From Pseudoduganella dura (lineage in GTDB: Bacteria > Pseudomonadota > Gammaproteobacteria > Burkholderiales > Burkholderiaceae_D): a stretch of 64,000 nucleotides of DNA. Positions within the stretch are counted from its first letter, which is position 1, and each line of letters starts with the position of its first letter. The notes under the pieces are model-generated. The model searched no databases. It was not told where the DNA came from and worked only from the letters and a program-made list of their open reading frames with translations. The stretch is taken from the NCBI RefSeq assembly GCF_009727155.1, contig NZ_WNWM01000002.1, forward strand, positions 2,728,001 to 2,792,000, written 5' to 3'. The translations under genes and the position numbers were made by a program. Below, in pieces: positions 34,595-43,508 of this stretch.

Positions 34595-34658
34595 AAACCC
34601 GGGACAGACCCCTGTTTCCAGGAACTATTTCCTGAAACCCCAGGTCTGTCCCGGGTTT
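34595..34658. repeat. 52-bp intergenic palindromic element, copy B (16-bp perfect outer arms)
   Basis: Core 34601-34652 is exactly 52 bp. The perfect arms AAACCCGGGACAGACC and complement extend from 34595 to 34658. The inner segment AGGAACTATTTCCT keeps GGAA and TTCC at the same positions as copies A and C. It lies between convergent fthC and metF and could act as a bidirectional terminator. Confidence 0.9.
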
Positions 34659-34708
34659 TGTCACTTCTCCTGCTGCTGTCACAACGCTGCCGTGATCGCG
34701 GCTGATTC

Positions 34709-34726
34709 AAAAACAGGGACGGATTT
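34709..34726. repeat. Possible decayed fragment of the palindromic element
   Basis: AAAACAGGGACGGATTTTT shares the AAAACAGGG and GGGACGGA strings of copy A and ends in a T-run just before the metF stop. It looks like a collapsed or internally deleted relic, but 18 bp is too short to be sure. Confidence 0.35.
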
Positions 34727-35557
34727 TTACTTCACCAGCCGCTGCCACAGCGCCGTCGTGGCGGCCGCCTGGTTCATGCTGTAGAAGTGCAGGCCGGGGG
34801 CGCCGCCGTCGAGCAGGCGCTCGCCCAGACCGGTCACCACGTCGAGGCCGAACGCCTTGATTGACGCGGTGTCGTCGCCGAAGCTGGCCAGCTTGAGCCG
34901 CACCCAGCGCGGGATCTCGGCGCCGCACATGTCGGAAAAACGCATCAGCTGCGTGTAGTTCGTGATCGGCATGATGCCCGCCACGATCGGCACGGTAACG
35001 CCGGCTTTCTGCGCCGCGTCGACGAACTGGAAGTACGCGTCGGCATTGTAGAAATACTGCGTGATCGCGGCATCGGCGCCGGCGTTCACCTTGCGCACGA
35101 AGGCGTCCAGGTCCGACTGCGGCGATTTTGCCTGCGGATGCACTTCCGGGTAGGCGGCCACTTCGATGTGGAACCAGTCGCCCGTTTCGGCGCGGATGAA
35201 TTCCACCAGCTCGTTGGCATAGCGGAACTCGCCGGCCGCGCCGTAGCCGCTGGGCAGGTCGCCGCGCAGCGCGACGAGGCGCTTGATGCCGTGCGACTTG
35301 TATTCGCCCAGGATGGCGCGGATCGAGTCGCGCGTGCCGCCCACGCACGACAGGTGCGGCGCGGCTTCCTCACCGGCGGCCAGGATGTCGAGCACGGTAT
35401 CGAGCGTGCCGCGCTGGGTGGTGCCGCCGGCGCCGAACGTTACGGAAAAATACTTGGGATGCAGCTCGGACAGCTTGGCGCGCGTGGCACGCAGCTTTTC
35501 CGCGCCTTCCGCCGTTTTCGGCGGAAAGAATTCGATACTAAAATTATGGTCAGCCAT
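34727..35557 (-). CDS. metF: 5,10-methylenetetrahydrofolate reductase
   Basis: 276-residue FAD enzyme making 5-methyl-THF for methionine synthesis. It starts MADHNFSIEFFPPKT with the conserved EFFPPK, then VTFGAGGTT, LRGDLP and AITQYFYN. The length matches the short bacterial type. Its 5' end overlaps the upstream membrane protein gene by 8 nt, so it is in the ahcY-holin-metF unit, probably partly under the SAH riboswitch through read-through of a terminator after ahcY. Confidence 0.97.
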   Translation of the reverse strand: MADHNFSIEFFPPKTAEGAEKLRATRAKLSELHPKYFSVTFGAGGTTQRGTLDTVLDILAAGEEAAPHLSCVGGTRDSIRAILGEYKSHGIKRLVALRGDLPSGYGAAGEFRYANELVEFIRAETGDWFHIEVAAYPEVHPQAKSPQSDLDAFVRKVNAGADAAITQYFYNADAYFQFVDAAQKAGVTVPIVAGIMPITNYTQLMRFSDMCGAEIPRWVRLKLASFGDDTASIKAFGLDVVTGLGERLLDGGAPGLHFYSMNQAAATTALWQRLVK

Positions 35558-35900
35558 CGGCGTCTTTCAACAACAGGGAAGAGAGGGCCCAGGAGATCAC
35601 GCTGTACAGCAATGCGCCGCCGACCGCCGCCCAAAAACTCGTCACGTTGAACCCGCTCACCCACTGCGATACCAGCCAGAACGTGAAGCCGTTGACGATG
35701 AAAATGAACAGGCCCAGCGACAATACCGTTACCGGCAGGGTCAGCAGGAGCAGCAGTGGGCGGATCAGCGTATTCACCAGTCCCAGGACGAGCGCCGCGA
35801 TCAGGGCTGCGCCGACGCTCGTGACGTCGACGGAATGCATCAGGTAAGGCACTGCGAACAGGGCCGCGGCATTGATAATCCAGGTCAGGACCAAACGCAT
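35550..35900 (-). CDS. Small four-helix membrane protein (phage holin superfamily IV / YvlD-like)
   Basis: 116 residues with four hydrophobic segments (about 4-22, 28-50, 55-80 and 86-108). The pattern LINTLIRPLLLLLTLPV-like (seen as LVNTLIRPLLLLLTLPVT) is a hallmark of this family. These proteins are common in non-phage chromosomal settings and have no established function. It overlaps metF by 8 nt and follows ahcY by 73 nt with a terminator between. No other phage genes are near, so it is not a prophage marker. Confidence 0.85.
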   Translation of the reverse strand: MRLVLTWIINAAALFAVPYLMHSVDVTSVGAALIAALVLGLVNTLIRPLLLLLTLPVTVLSLGLFIFIVNGFTFWLVSQWVSGFNVTSFWAAVGGALLYSVISWALSSLLLKDADG

Positions 35901-35939
35901 GAATAAGCCTAAAAGCGAAATGAATTGAAAATGCGGTGC

Positions 35940-35965
35940 AAAAAAAGGCCGGCTGCGCCGGCCTT
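35940..35965 (-). terminator. Intrinsic terminator after ahcY
   Basis: 9-bp perfect stem AAGGCCGGC/GCCGGCCTT (3-nt loop) followed by seven U on the minus strand, starting 9 nt after the ahcY stop. It should reduce transcription into the downstream membrane protein and metF genes. Confidence 0.85.
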
Positions 35966-35973
35966 CGTACCGA

Positions 35974-37389
35974 TCAATAGCGGTAGTGTTCCGGCTTGTA
36001 CGGGCCTTCGACCTTCACGTTGATGTAGGCGGCCTGCTCTTCCGTCAGCTCGCTCAGCTGCGCGTTCAGCTTTTTCAGCTGCAGGCGGGCCACTTTCTCG
36101 TCCAGGTGCTTCGGCAGCGTGTAGACGCCGACCGGGTACTTGTCCTTGTGCTGGAACAGTTCGATCTGGGCGATGGTCTGGTTCGCGAACGACGAGCTCA
36201 TCACGTAGGACGGGTGGCCCGTGCCGCAACCCAAATTCACCAGGCGGCCTTCGGCCAGCAGGATGATGCGTTTGCCATCCGGGAAGATCACGTGATCGAC
36301 CTGCGGCTTGATGTTTTCCCACTGGTACTTCTTCAGTGCCGCGACATCGATCTCGTTGTCGAAGTGACCGATATTGCAGACGATCGCCTGGTCCTTCATC
36401 TTCAGCATGTGCTGTTCGGTGAGGATGTGGTAATTGCCGGTGCAGGTGACGAAGATGTCGCCGTGTTCTGCGGCGTAATCCATCGTCACGACGCGGTAGC
36501 CTTCCATCGCGGCCTGCAGCGCGCAGATCGGATCGATCTCGGTGACCCACACCTGGGCCGACAGCGCGCGCATCGCCTGCGCCGAGCCCTTGCCCACGTC
36601 GCCGTAGCCGGCGATCACGGCCACCTTACCGGCGATCATCACGTCGGTCGCGCGCTTGATGCCGTCGACCAGCGATTCGCGGCAGCCGTACAGGTTGTCG
36701 AACTTCGATTTCGTCACGGAATCGTTGACGTTGATTGCCGGGAAGGCCAGCTTGCCGTCCTTGTGCATCTGGTACAGGCGGTGCACGCCGGTGGTGGTTT
36801 CCTCGGTCACGCCCAGGATGGCCGGCAGGCGCTTCGAATACCACGTGGCATCCTTCGCCAGGCGGGCCTTGATCGCGTTGAACAGGCAGATTTCTTCTTC
36901 CGAGCCAGGATTGTCCAGCACCGACGCATCCTGCTCGGCGCGCGCGCCCAGGTGCAGCAACAGCGTGGCGTCGCCGCCATCGTCCAGGATCATGTTCGAG
37001 TACACGCCTTCGCCCGGCCATTCGAAGATGCGGTGGGTGTAGTCCCAGTATTCATCCAGCGTTTCGCCCTTGATGGCGAACACCGGAGTACCGGCCGCGG
37101 CGATCGCGGCGGCGGCGTGGTCCTGGGTCGAGTAGATGTTGCACGAAGCCCAGCGCACCTGCGCACCCAGTGCTTCCAGCGTGCGGATCAGCACGGCGGT
37201 CTGGATCGTCATGTGCAGCGAACCGGTGATGCGGGCGCCCTTGAGGGGCTGCGCGGCGGCGAATTCTTCCTGGATCGCCATCAGGCCAGGCATTTCCGTT
37301 TCCGCGATCTTGATTTCTTTTTCGCCCCATGCGGCCAGGCCGATGTCGGCAACGATGAAGTCTTGGGAGTCTTTGAGTACGGCGTTCAT
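35974..37389 (-). CDS. ahcY: S-adenosyl-L-homocysteine hydrolase
   Basis: 471 residues. Cleaves SAH to homocysteine and adenosine using tightly bound NAD. The NAD loop is [17 protein letters not shown], the catalytic region [13 protein letters not shown] holds the conserved Lys and Asp, and the C-terminus KPEHYRY is the family signature. The ATG at 37387-37389 has AAGGAGG 4-5 nt upstream and begins [16 protein letters not shown]. The 5' leader is an SAH riboswitch, giving product-of-methylation feedback. Confidence 0.99.
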   Translation of the reverse strand: MNAVLKDSQDFIVADIGLAAWGEKEIKIAETEMPGLMAIQEEFAAAQPLKGARITGSLHMTIQTAVLIRTLEALGAQVRWASCNIYSTQDHAAAAIAAAGTPVFAIKGETLDEYWDYTHRIFEWPGEGVYSNMILDDGGDATLLLHLGARAEQDASVLDNPGSEEEICLFNAIKARLAKDATWYSKRLPAILGVTEETTTGVHRLYQMHKDGKLAFPAINVNDSVTKSKFDNLYGCRESLVDGIKRATDVMIAGKVAVIAGYGDVGKGSAQAMRALSAQVWVTEIDPICALQAAMEGYRVVTMDYAAEHGDIFVTCTGNYHILTEQHMLKMKDQAIVCNIGHFDNEIDVAALKKYQWENIKPQVDHVIFPDGKRIILLAEGRLVNLGCGTGHPSYVMSSSFANQTIAQIELFQHKDKYPVGVYTLPKHLDEKVARLQLKKLNAQLSELTEEQAAYINVKVEGPYKPEHYRY

Positions 37390-37420
37390 CACGCCTCCTT
37401 TCAATGTTGAAAAAAGTTGA

Positions 37421-37488
37421 CGTGAGCGCGGTTGCAGAAGTTCCGAGCCTGGCGGATTCGAACGATCCGTCGCAACGCTCCTCGGAGA
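37421..37488 (-). promoter_or_regulatory. SAH riboswitch
   Basis: On the minus strand the leader runs CTCCGAGGAGCGTTGCGAC, later CCAGGCTCGG, then TGCAACCGCGCTCACG. CCGAG pairs with CTCGG (P1 type), GAGCG pairs with CGCTC, and the GCNNCG and GCAACCGCGC segments match the SAH-riboswitch pattern known from betaproteobacterial ahcY leaders. It ends 31 nt before the ahcY ATG. Binding of SAH is expected to turn ahcY on. A -10-like TATAGA at 37497-37502 lies just upstream. Confidence 0.92.
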
Positions 37489-37496
37489 ACAGGCAT

Positions 37497-37502
37497 TCTA
37501 TA
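37497..37502 (-). promoter_or_regulatory. Probable -10 element of the ahcY promoter
   Basis: TATAGA (TATAGAAT) sits between the metK terminator and the riboswitch, so transcription would start about at the first riboswitch base. The matching -35 position falls inside the terminator arm and is poor (GAAGCG). Confidence 0.45.
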
Positions 37503-37536
37503 ACAAAAAACCGAAGCATCGCTTCGGTTTTTTGTT
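37502..37536. terminator. Bidirectional hairpin terminator between metK and ahcY
   Basis: 16-bp perfect arms (AACAAAAAACCGAAGC and complement, 3-nt loop) give a GC-rich stem top and six U on either strand. It ends metK transcription coming from upstream on the minus strand. Confidence 0.9.
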
Positions 37537-37542
37537 GGCTAA

Positions 37543-37602
37543 AACCGGGGTCAGACCCCAGTTTTTGGAAATATTTCCTAAATTTGGGGTCTGACCCCGG
37601 TT
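37543..37602. repeat. 52-bp intergenic palindromic element, copy C (18-bp perfect outer arms)
   Basis: Core 37547-37598 is 52 bp. The outer arms AACCGGGGTCAGACCCCA and complement are perfect from 37543 to 37602, and the inner dodecamer GGAAATATTTCC is a perfect palindrome. The left arm itself contains GGGGTCAGACCCC, nearly palindromic, so alternative local hairpins are possible. It lies 14 nt after the metK stop. Confidence 0.93.
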
Positions 37603-37615
37603 CTAGAAAAGTTTT

Positions 37616-38785
37616 TCAGGACAGTCCGGCGGCGGCGCGCAGGGCGGCGGCCTTGTCGGTGCGCTCCCACGTGAATTCCGGCTCTTCGCGGCCGAAGTGG
37701 CCGTAGGCGGCCGTCTTGCGGTAGATCGGGCGGAGCAAGTCCAGCATCTGCACGATCCCTTTCGGGCGCAGGTCGAAGTGTTCCTGCACCAGTTCGGCGA
37801 TCTTCTCGTCCGGGATCACGCCGGTGCCTTCCGTGTACACGGTGATGTTGATCGGGCGGGCCACGCCGATCGCGTACGACACCTGCACCTGGCACTGGCG
37901 CGCCAGGCCGGCGGCCACCACGTTCTTGGCCACGTAGCGGGCGGCGTAGGCGGCCGAACGGTCGACCTTGGACGGGTCCTTGCCGGAGAATGCGCCGCCG
38001 CCGTGCGGCGCCGCGCCGCCGTACGTGTCGACGATGATCTTGCGGCCGGTCAGGCCGCAGTCGCCCTGCGGGCCGCCGATGACGAAGCGGCCGGTCGGGT
38101 TGACCAGGTATTTCGTATCCTTCAGCCACTCTTTCGGCAGCACCGGGCGGATGATCTCTTCGATCACCGCTTCCTCGATCTGCTTGTGCTGCATTTCCGG
38201 CGCGTGCTGGGTGGACAGCACGACGGTGTCCACGGCCACCGGGCGACCGTTGACGTAGCGCAGCGTGACTTGCGACTTGGCATCCGGACGCAGCCATGGC
38301 AGGCGGCCATCCTTGCGCAACTGCGATTGGCGCTCCACCAGGCGGTGCGAGTAGTAGATCGCGGCCGGCATCAGTTCCGGCGTTTCGTCGCAGGCATAAC
38401 CGAACATCAGGCCCTGGTCGCCGGCGCCCTGGTCCAGGTCGATGCCGGCGCCTTCGTCCACGCCCTGGGCGATGTCCGGCGACTGCTTGTCATAGGCCAC
38501 CAGCACGGCGCAGCCGCGGTAGTCTATGCCGTAGTCGGTGTTGTCGTAGCCGATGCTTTTGATGGTTTCGCGGGCAACCTGAATATAATCCACGTTCGCG
38601 AAGGTGGTGATCTCACCCGCCAGCACCACGAGGCCGGTGTTGCACAGCGTTTCAGCGGCGACACGCGCAGCGGGGTCCTGGGCCAGGATGGCATCGAGGA
38701 TGGCGTCGGAAATCTGGTCCGCAACCTTGTCGGGGTGGCCTTCGGAAACGGATTCGGATGTGAAGAGGTAATCGATGGAAGACAT
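37616..38785 (-). CDS. metK: S-adenosylmethionine synthetase
   Basis: 389 residues from [20 protein letters not shown]. Forms SAM from methionine and ATP. Hallmarks [30 protein letters not shown] and the phosphate loop [16 protein letters not shown] are intact. The upstream in-frame extension lacks homology and the chosen ATG fits the family start. It is separated from ahcY by the palindrome and terminator and is divergent from the acyltransferase pair. No SAM riboswitch was recognised in its 191-nt upstream region. Confidence 0.99.
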   Translation of the reverse strand: MSSIDYLFTSESVSEGHPDKVADQISDAILDAILAQDPAARVAAETLCNTGLVVLAGEITTFANVDYIQVARETIKSIGYDNTDYGIDYRGCAVLVAYDKQSPDIAQGVDEGAGIDLDQGAGDQGLMFGYACDETPELMPAAIYYSHRLVERQSQLRKDGRLPWLRPDAKSQVTLRYVNGRPVAVDTVVLSTQHAPEMQHKQIEEAVIEEIIRPVLPKEWLKDTKYLVNPTGRFVIGGPQGDCGLTGRKIIVDTYGGAAPHGGGAFSGKDPSKVDRSAAYAARYVAKNVVAAGLARQCQVQVSYAIGVARPINITVYTEGTGVIPDEKIAELVQEHFDLRPKGIVQMLDLLRPIYRKTAAYGHFGREEPEFTWERTDKAAALRAAAGLS

Positions 38786-38830
38786 CGCAAGCTCCTGTAA
38801 AAGTTGTAGAGACTGAAATTGATAGAACTG

Positions 38831-38888
38831 TCGCAACAACCCATACGGCTTGCGACGCTTTAGCGATATTTTTATCCCGCCTCGCAAG
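38831..38888. promoter_or_regulatory. TCGCAA/TTGCGA repeats in the metK-acyltransferase divergent promoter region
   Basis: A 7-bp inverted repeat CTTGCGA (38849-38855) and TCGCAAG (38882-38888), plus a third TCGCAA at 38831-38836. Between them lies a small CGC-TTTA-GCG hairpin. This could be an operator cluster for metK, the divergent genes, or both. Regulator unknown. Confidence 0.3.
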
Positions 38889-38976
38889 TTGTCTGTTAAC
38901 TCGGCGGTTACTGCTGCGTGGTATTTTACGCTTCTTCAAAAATTTTTGCGCAGGTACACTTCTTTTTTGCGAGTTC

Positions 38977-39873
38977 ATGCTGTTACGAATCTTCCGTTTC
39001 TTTTCAATATTTCCACTGCCGGTGCTCCATGGATTGGGCAGCTTGCTGGGATGGGGCGTTTACCTTCTGTCGCCGTCGTACCGCCGCCGCATGCGCGAGA
39101 ACATGGCCCTCGCCGGCTATGACGGGCACCTGCGCCAGGCCATTGCCGAGGCCGGCAAGGCGGTGGCCGAATTGCCCTTTGTCTGGCTGGCCTCCGAACA
39201 GCGGATCGCACGGCGCGTCTTCCTGAAAAACTATGAGCTGGTCGAAGCGCACCTGCGCGCCGGCCGCGGTATCGTGTTCCTGACGCCACACCTGGGCTGT
39301 TTCGAGATCACCGCGCAGCGCGTGTCGCACGATACCGAACTGATGGTGATGTATCGCCCGCCGAAGCAGGCGGCCATGAAGCCGCTCGTCGAAGTGGCAC
39401 GGGCCCGCGGCCAGATGGTGCTGGCGCCGGCCAACCTGGCCGGCGTGCGGATGCTGGCCAAGTTCCTGAAATCGGGCAAGCCGGTCGGCATCCTGCCGGA
39501 CCAGGTGCCCCAGGAAGGCGAAGGCGTGTGGGCCGATTTCTTCGGCCGCCCCGCCTACACGATGACCTTGCCGGCCAAGATGGCCAGGCTGGGCGGCAAC
39601 GCACCGGTGGTGCTGACCTATGCCGAGCGGCTGCCGGGCGGGCGCGGCTTCCTGATCCACTTCGTGCCGTTCCCCGGCTCGCTGGAAGGCGACAACGCGC
39701 AGCAGGCGCGCGCGATCAACGCGGCGATGGAAGGGCTGATCGCCGGCTGCCCGGCGCAGTATTACTGGAGCTACAACCGCTACAAGGTACCGCCCGGCGT
39801 GGCGGCACCCGGCGCAGGCACCGGCAACAGCCCGGGCAACAGCGCCGGCAATGGCGCCGGGGAGGCCGCATGA
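38977..39873 (+). CDS. LpxL/HtrB-type lysophospholipid (lipid A) acyltransferase, first copy
   Basis: 298 residues. An N-terminal membrane-associated helix (about 4-30) precedes the acyltransferase fold. The catalytic motif reads PHLGCFE, that is His105-x4-Glu110, the variant used by LpxL-type late acyltransferases. [15 protein letters not shown] and YYWSYNRYK are further family motifs. The C-terminus is an odd Gly/Asn/Ala-rich tail (about 275-298). It overlaps the next acyltransferase by 4 nt. Probably adds a secondary acyl chain to lipid A at the inner membrane. Confidence 0.9.
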   Translation: MLLRIFRFFSIFPLPVLHGLGSLLGWGVYLLSPSYRRRMRENMALAGYDGHLRQAIAEAGKAVAELPFVWLASEQRIARRVFLKNYELVEAHLRAGRGIVFLTPHLGCFEITAQRVSHDTELMVMYRPPKQAAMKPLVEVARARGQMVLAPANLAGVRMLAKFLKSGKPVGILPDQVPQEGEGVWADFFGRPAYTMTLPAKMARLGGNAPVVLTYAERLPGGRGFLIHFVPFPGSLEGDNAQQARAINAAMEGLIAGCPAQYYWSYNRYKVPPGVAAPGAGTGNSPGNSAGNGAGEAA

Positions 39874-40766
39874 AGATCCTGCTTGGCTTCATGTGGCTGC
39901 TGCACTGGCTGCCGCTGCCGGTGCTGGGCCGCTTCGGCACTGCCGTCGGCAGCCTGCTGTTCATCATCATGGGCCCGCGCCGCGAGATCGCGCTGACCAA
40001 CCTGCGCCTGGCGATGCCCGAACTCACGGAAGACCAGCGCCGCGCCCTGGCCCGCCGGCATTTCCAGGCCTATTCGCGCAGCGTGTTCGACCGGGCGATC
40101 CTGTGGTGGGCATCGGAAAGACGCCTGCGCCGCCTGATCCGGATCGAAACCGGCGAAGGCATGCCGCCCGGCCAGATCCCGGTGGCCGCGATGACCGAGA
40201 AGCCGACTATCCTGCTGTGCCCGCATTTCGTGTGCCTGGACGTGGCCGGTGCCTCGATCGCGATGGAAGCGTCGGCGTCGTCGATGTACGTGCAGCAAAA
40301 GAACGCCGCGTTCGATGCCGTGCTGCGTGCCGGCCGGGCCCGGTTCAAGCCCGTCAAGCTGTTCACGCGGCAGGACGGCATCAAGCCGATCCTGCGTGCG
40401 CTGCGCGACCGCCTGCCCTACTTCATGCTGCCGGACATGGACTTCGGCGAGAAGGATGCCGAGTTCGTGCCGTTCTTCGGCACGCCGGCCGCCACCTTGA
40501 CGGCCACCGCGCGCATCGCCGCCACGACCGGTGCCCAGGTCATGCCGGTGATCGCGACCTTTTTGCCGAATTACCAAGGATGGCGCGTCAAGTTCTATCC
40601 GGTGTGGGACAATTATCCCGGTACCGACATGGTTGCCGCCACGCGCCGCATGAACGAGTTCATCGAGGAACGCGTGCGCGAGGCGCCGGCGGAATATTTC
40701 TGGACCCACAAGCGCTACAAGACCCGCCCGAACGGCGAACCGTCCTTCTATTCGAACAAGCGATGA
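39870..40766 (+). CDS. LpxL/HtrB-type lysophospholipid (lipid A) acyltransferase, second copy
   Basis: 298 residues from [18 protein letters not shown], overlapping the first copy by ATGA. The catalytic motif is PHFVCLD, His119-x4-Asp124, so it differs from the upstream paralogue at the acidic residue. The [18 protein letters not shown] loop and [11 protein letters not shown] end are typical. The two genes probably supply two different lipid A secondary acylations. Its stop overlaps the dapF start by 4 nt. Confidence 0.92.
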   Translation: MKILLGFMWLLHWLPLPVLGRFGTAVGSLLFIIMGPRREIALTNLRLAMPELTEDQRRALARRHFQAYSRSVFDRAILWWASERRLRRLIRIETGEGMPPGQIPVAAMTEKPTILLCPHFVCLDVAGASIAMEASASSMYVQQKNAAFDAVLRAGRARFKPVKLFTRQDGIKPILRALRDRLPYFMLPDMDFGEKDAEFVPFFGTPAATLTATARIAATTGAQVMPVIATFLPNYQGWRVKFYPVWDNYPGTDMVAATRRMNEFIEERVREAPAEYFWTHKRYKTRPNGEPSFYSNKR

Positions 40767-41626
40767 AACTCAAATTTACCAAGATGCATGGCGCCGGCAA
40801 CGACTTCATCGTCATCGACGCCATCAACCAGCAGATCGACTTCACCACCGCGCAGTGGAAAGCGCTGGCGGACCGCCGCTTCGGCATTGGCGCCGACCAG
40901 CTGCTGGTGGTCGAGAAACCGACCAATCCGGGCTGCGACTTCCGCTACCGCATCTTCAACAACGATGGCGGCGAAGTGGAACAGTGCGGCAACGGCGCCC
41001 GCGCGTTCGCCAGGTTCGTGGCCGAAAAAGGCCTTACGCAAAGCCGCAGCATCGCTGTCGAAACGATGTCGGGCATCATCGCGCCGCGCCTGGAAGATGA
41101 TGGCAGCGTCACGGTGGACATGGGTGCGCCCGTGTTCGATCCGGCCCTCGTGCCGTTCGACACCGAGGGCCTGGCGGGCCTGCCGGAAGGCGACGACACG
41201 CTGTGGCCGCTCGTGCTGGAACTGGCCGGCGAGAAGGAAACCGTGCCGGTGTCCGTGCTGTCGATGGGCAATCCGCACGCCGTGCAGGTGGTGGCCGATA
41301 CCGACACCGCGCCGGTCGAACTGACCGGCCCGCTGATCGAGCACCATGCCCACTTTCCGAAGCGCGTCAACGCCGGTTTCATGCAGGTGGTGAGCCGCCG
41401 GCACATCCGCCTGCGCGTGTTCGAACGCGGCGCCGGCGAGACGCTGGCCTGCGGTACGGGCGCCTGCGCGGCCGTCGTGGCGGGCATCCGCCGCGGCTTG
41501 CTCGATTCGCCGGTGCGCGTGGATGCGCGCGGCGGCGAACTGTCGATCGCGTGGGCCGGCGATGGCGAACCGGTGTACCTCACCGGCCCCGCCGTCACCG
41601 TGTTCGAAGGCGAAATCACCCTCTGA
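40763..41626 (+). CDS. dapF: Diaminopimelate epimerase
   Basis: 287 residues. Converts LL- to meso-diaminopimelate for lysine and peptidoglycan synthesis. Catalytic cysteines are Cys75 ([14 protein letters not shown]) and Cys230 ([14 protein letters not shown]). It starts [15 protein letters not shown], the standard N-terminus. Third gene of the acyltransferase-acyltransferase-dapF unit, coupling outer-membrane lipid and wall precursor synthesis. Confidence 0.98.
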   Translation: MKLKFTKMHGAGNDFIVIDAINQQIDFTTAQWKALADRRFGIGADQLLVVEKPTNPGCDFRYRIFNNDGGEVEQCGNGARAFARFVAEKGLTQSRSIAVETMSGIIAPRLEDDGSVTVDMGAPVFDPALVPFDTEGLAGLPEGDDTLWPLVLELAGEKETVPVSVLSMGNPHAVQVVADTDTAPVELTGPLIEHHAHFPKRVNAGFMQVVSRRHIRLRVFERGAGETLACGTGACAAVVAGIRRGLLDSPVRVDARGGELSIAWAGDGEPVYLTGPAVTVFEGEITL

Positions 41627-41630
41627 AGCA

Positions 41631-43067
41631 TCAGGCGGCCAGCCGCGCCCGGCCGCCTTCGACCGATTGCAGCCATGTCTTGAAACGGTACAGGCGCTGC
41701 CGGTAATTGCCTTCCAGGTTGCCGTCGACATGGTCGAAAGCCCGCGCGATGCGGTCCAGCGCCTGGCGCTGGCGGGCCGTCTCCACCAGCACCAGCCGGC
41801 GCCGGCCCCGGCCGTAACTGGCGCGGATGTCGATCACCAGGCAATGGCCGTGATCGGCCGCCTTCACATCGAGCAACAGCGCCTCGGCGCGCGTCAGCCC
41901 GAACAGCGCGGCCAGTTCGATCCGCGCCGCCAGCAGCGGCTGGCTGCTGGCCAGTTCCCGCGTCAGCAACGGCAGCAATGCCACGGCCCAGCCGGATGCA
42001 TCCGGCGCCGGCACGATCCGCGCCAATACCTCGGCGGCTTGCGTGCAATGTTGCGCCGCCGCCTTCTGCAGCCAGTACAGCGCCTTGACGTCGTTGCTCT
42101 CATGACTGCGGCGCATCCGCCATGCCTGCAGTCCGCACTCGAGCTGCGCGGCGCCATGCCCCAGCGCCGCGGCTCGCTCCAGGCATGCCTGCGCTTCGCC
42201 CACGCAGCGCTGTGAAAACTCCGGTTTGACATAAATACGCGACAGCGCGAACCATGCCTCGGCCAGGCCCTGTTCGCCGGCCAGCGTCAGCCAGCGTACC
42301 GCGCGCTTGAAACTGGCCGGGCAGCCGTGCGGCAGCCGCACGCCTTCCGCATCGATGCGCGCCAGCTGCAACCCCATCGCCAGCTGGGCATGGCGGTCGC
42401 CCGCCGCGGCCGCCAGCTCGCGCATCCGCTGCGCCTCGCCGGTATCCCCCGCGGCGGCCAGCGCTTCGGCGCAGCGCGCCAGCAGACGGGCGTTGGCGGC
42501 GGACCCCGGCCAGGCTGCGGGATCGGCCGGCGCTTCCTCGAGCAGCGCGCGTGCCAGCGGCAGCGCTTCGGCAAGGGCAATGGCCGGTTCGGCACCGCCG
42601 CGCCCATCTGGCGCGACCGGATGCGGGGCCGGATGCAGCTCGGGTGCGGCCGGCTGTAGCCGCGCCAGCAGCGTGCCCGCCTCGGCGCAACCCGCATGCG
42701 CTGCCGCGTCGAGCGCACGGCGGGCGCGCTGGCGCAGGCCGGCCTGGGTCACGGCGGGTTCCTGCAACAACAACTGACCCAGGGTCAGCGTGGCCTGGAC
42801 GATCCCGGCATCGCTGGCGCGCGCATACCAGTCCAGCAGCGTGGCGCGGTGGTGGGTCGCATATTGCAAGGGAATGTGGCGACCGATCAGCAGCCACGCT
42901 TCGTCGATGCCTGCGGCTGCCGCGCGGGCCAGCCAGTGCAGCGCGGTGGGCGGGCTGCATGGCAGGCCGGCGCCGCCCGCCAGGTATAACTTGCCCAGTC
43001 TCAGCTGGCATGCGGCATCTCCCGTCCGCGCACCCCTGATCACTGCCAGCTCTTCACGATTGGCCAT
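41631..43067 (-). CDS. Sel1-like repeat protein of unknown function
   Basis: 478 residues from MANREELAVIRGARTGDAAC; the start has GGAG 6 nt upstream. Repeated helical pairs with A-x-G-x-x-x-A/AGxxxA patterns (HWLARAAAAGIDEAWLLIG, LTLAGEQGLAEAWFALSR, LERAAALGHGAAQLECG, LQKAAAQHCTQAAEVLAR) mark Sel1/TPR-like solenoids. No signal peptide. The C-terminal about 110 residues (from VALLPLLTRELASSQ) form a separate non-repeat domain with a basic GRGRRRLVLVETARQRQALDR segment. Convergent with dapF with a 4-nt gap. Function unknown; probably a scaffold. Confidence 0.75.
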   Translation of the reverse strand: MANREELAVIRGARTGDAACQLRLGKLYLAGGAGLPCSPPTALHWLARAAAAGIDEAWLLIGRHIPLQYATHHRATLLDWYARASDAGIVQATLTLGQLLLQEPAVTQAGLRQRARRALDAAAHAGCAEAGTLLARLQPAAPELHPAPHPVAPDGRGGAEPAIALAEALPLARALLEEAPADPAAWPGSAANARLLARCAEALAAAGDTGEAQRMRELAAAAGDRHAQLAMGLQLARIDAEGVRLPHGCPASFKRAVRWLTLAGEQGLAEAWFALSRIYVKPEFSQRCVGEAQACLERAAALGHGAAQLECGLQAWRMRRSHESNDVKALYWLQKAAAQHCTQAAEVLARIVPAPDASGWAVALLPLLTRELASSQPLLAARIELAALFGLTRAEALLLDVKAADHGHCLVIDIRASYGRGRRRLVLVETARQRQALDRIARAFDHVDGNLEGNYRQRLYRFKTWLQSVEGGRARLAA

Positions 43068-43175
43068 GTCGGTCTCCAGAAGCTGCGTTATCGCGGAACC
43101 GGCGGCAATGCAGTTTGCAGTTGCCGGCTTTCCACTATTCGCGCTTTTTTTCGTTATGCGGTATTGACGCAACTG

Positions 43176-43198
43176 AACAGTTTATTCTCGAAACTGTT
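43176..43198. promoter_or_regulatory. 8-bp inverted repeat upstream of the porin
   Basis: AACAGTTT and AAACTGTT with a 7-nt spacer, in the 441-nt intergenic region between the Sel1 gene and the porin. The spacing fits a dimeric repressor site or a short hairpin. Confidence 0.45.
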
Positions 43199-43213
43199 GC
43201 ATTGCCTGAACAA

Positions 43214-43251
43214 GGTTGAACTCGCTTGATCCAACGCAAACGAGTTCAACC
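43214..43251. promoter_or_regulatory. 11-bp inverted repeat upstream of the porin
   Basis: GGTTGAACTCG (43214-43224) and its exact complement (43241-43251) with a 16-nt spacer, 16 nt from the previous dyad. It has no U-tract. No gene is seen in 43068-43508; besides these dyads the region must hold the porin promoter and 5' leader. Confidence 0.5.
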
Positions 43252-43508
43252 AAAGGTCCGGCTACGCTGTTCATGGATACCTTACCAATGAAAGGATTAC
43301 GTGACGTGGATAAACAAATGGCACCGTAAAACTACCGTTTTATAAATACAACAAGATCCCGGTGTTTTTCCGCTTTCAACCAAGACTCGTGTCCGCAATC
43401 GACCAATACGCCGGCCTCGACGGCACCACGATTTAAGGTGCACCTGTCCAGTTTCACGAGCATCCGCTGGCTTCTTGCACAACCCATCCAGAACAGAGGG
43501 AACGACAA

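Noticed and set aside
35550..35900. Prophage marker because of the holin-family protein
   Set aside because: No other phage gene, att site or composition change nearby; the family is widespread in chromosomes.
38786..38976. SAM riboswitch upstream of metK
   Set aside because: No arrangement matching known SAM aptamers could be found by eye.
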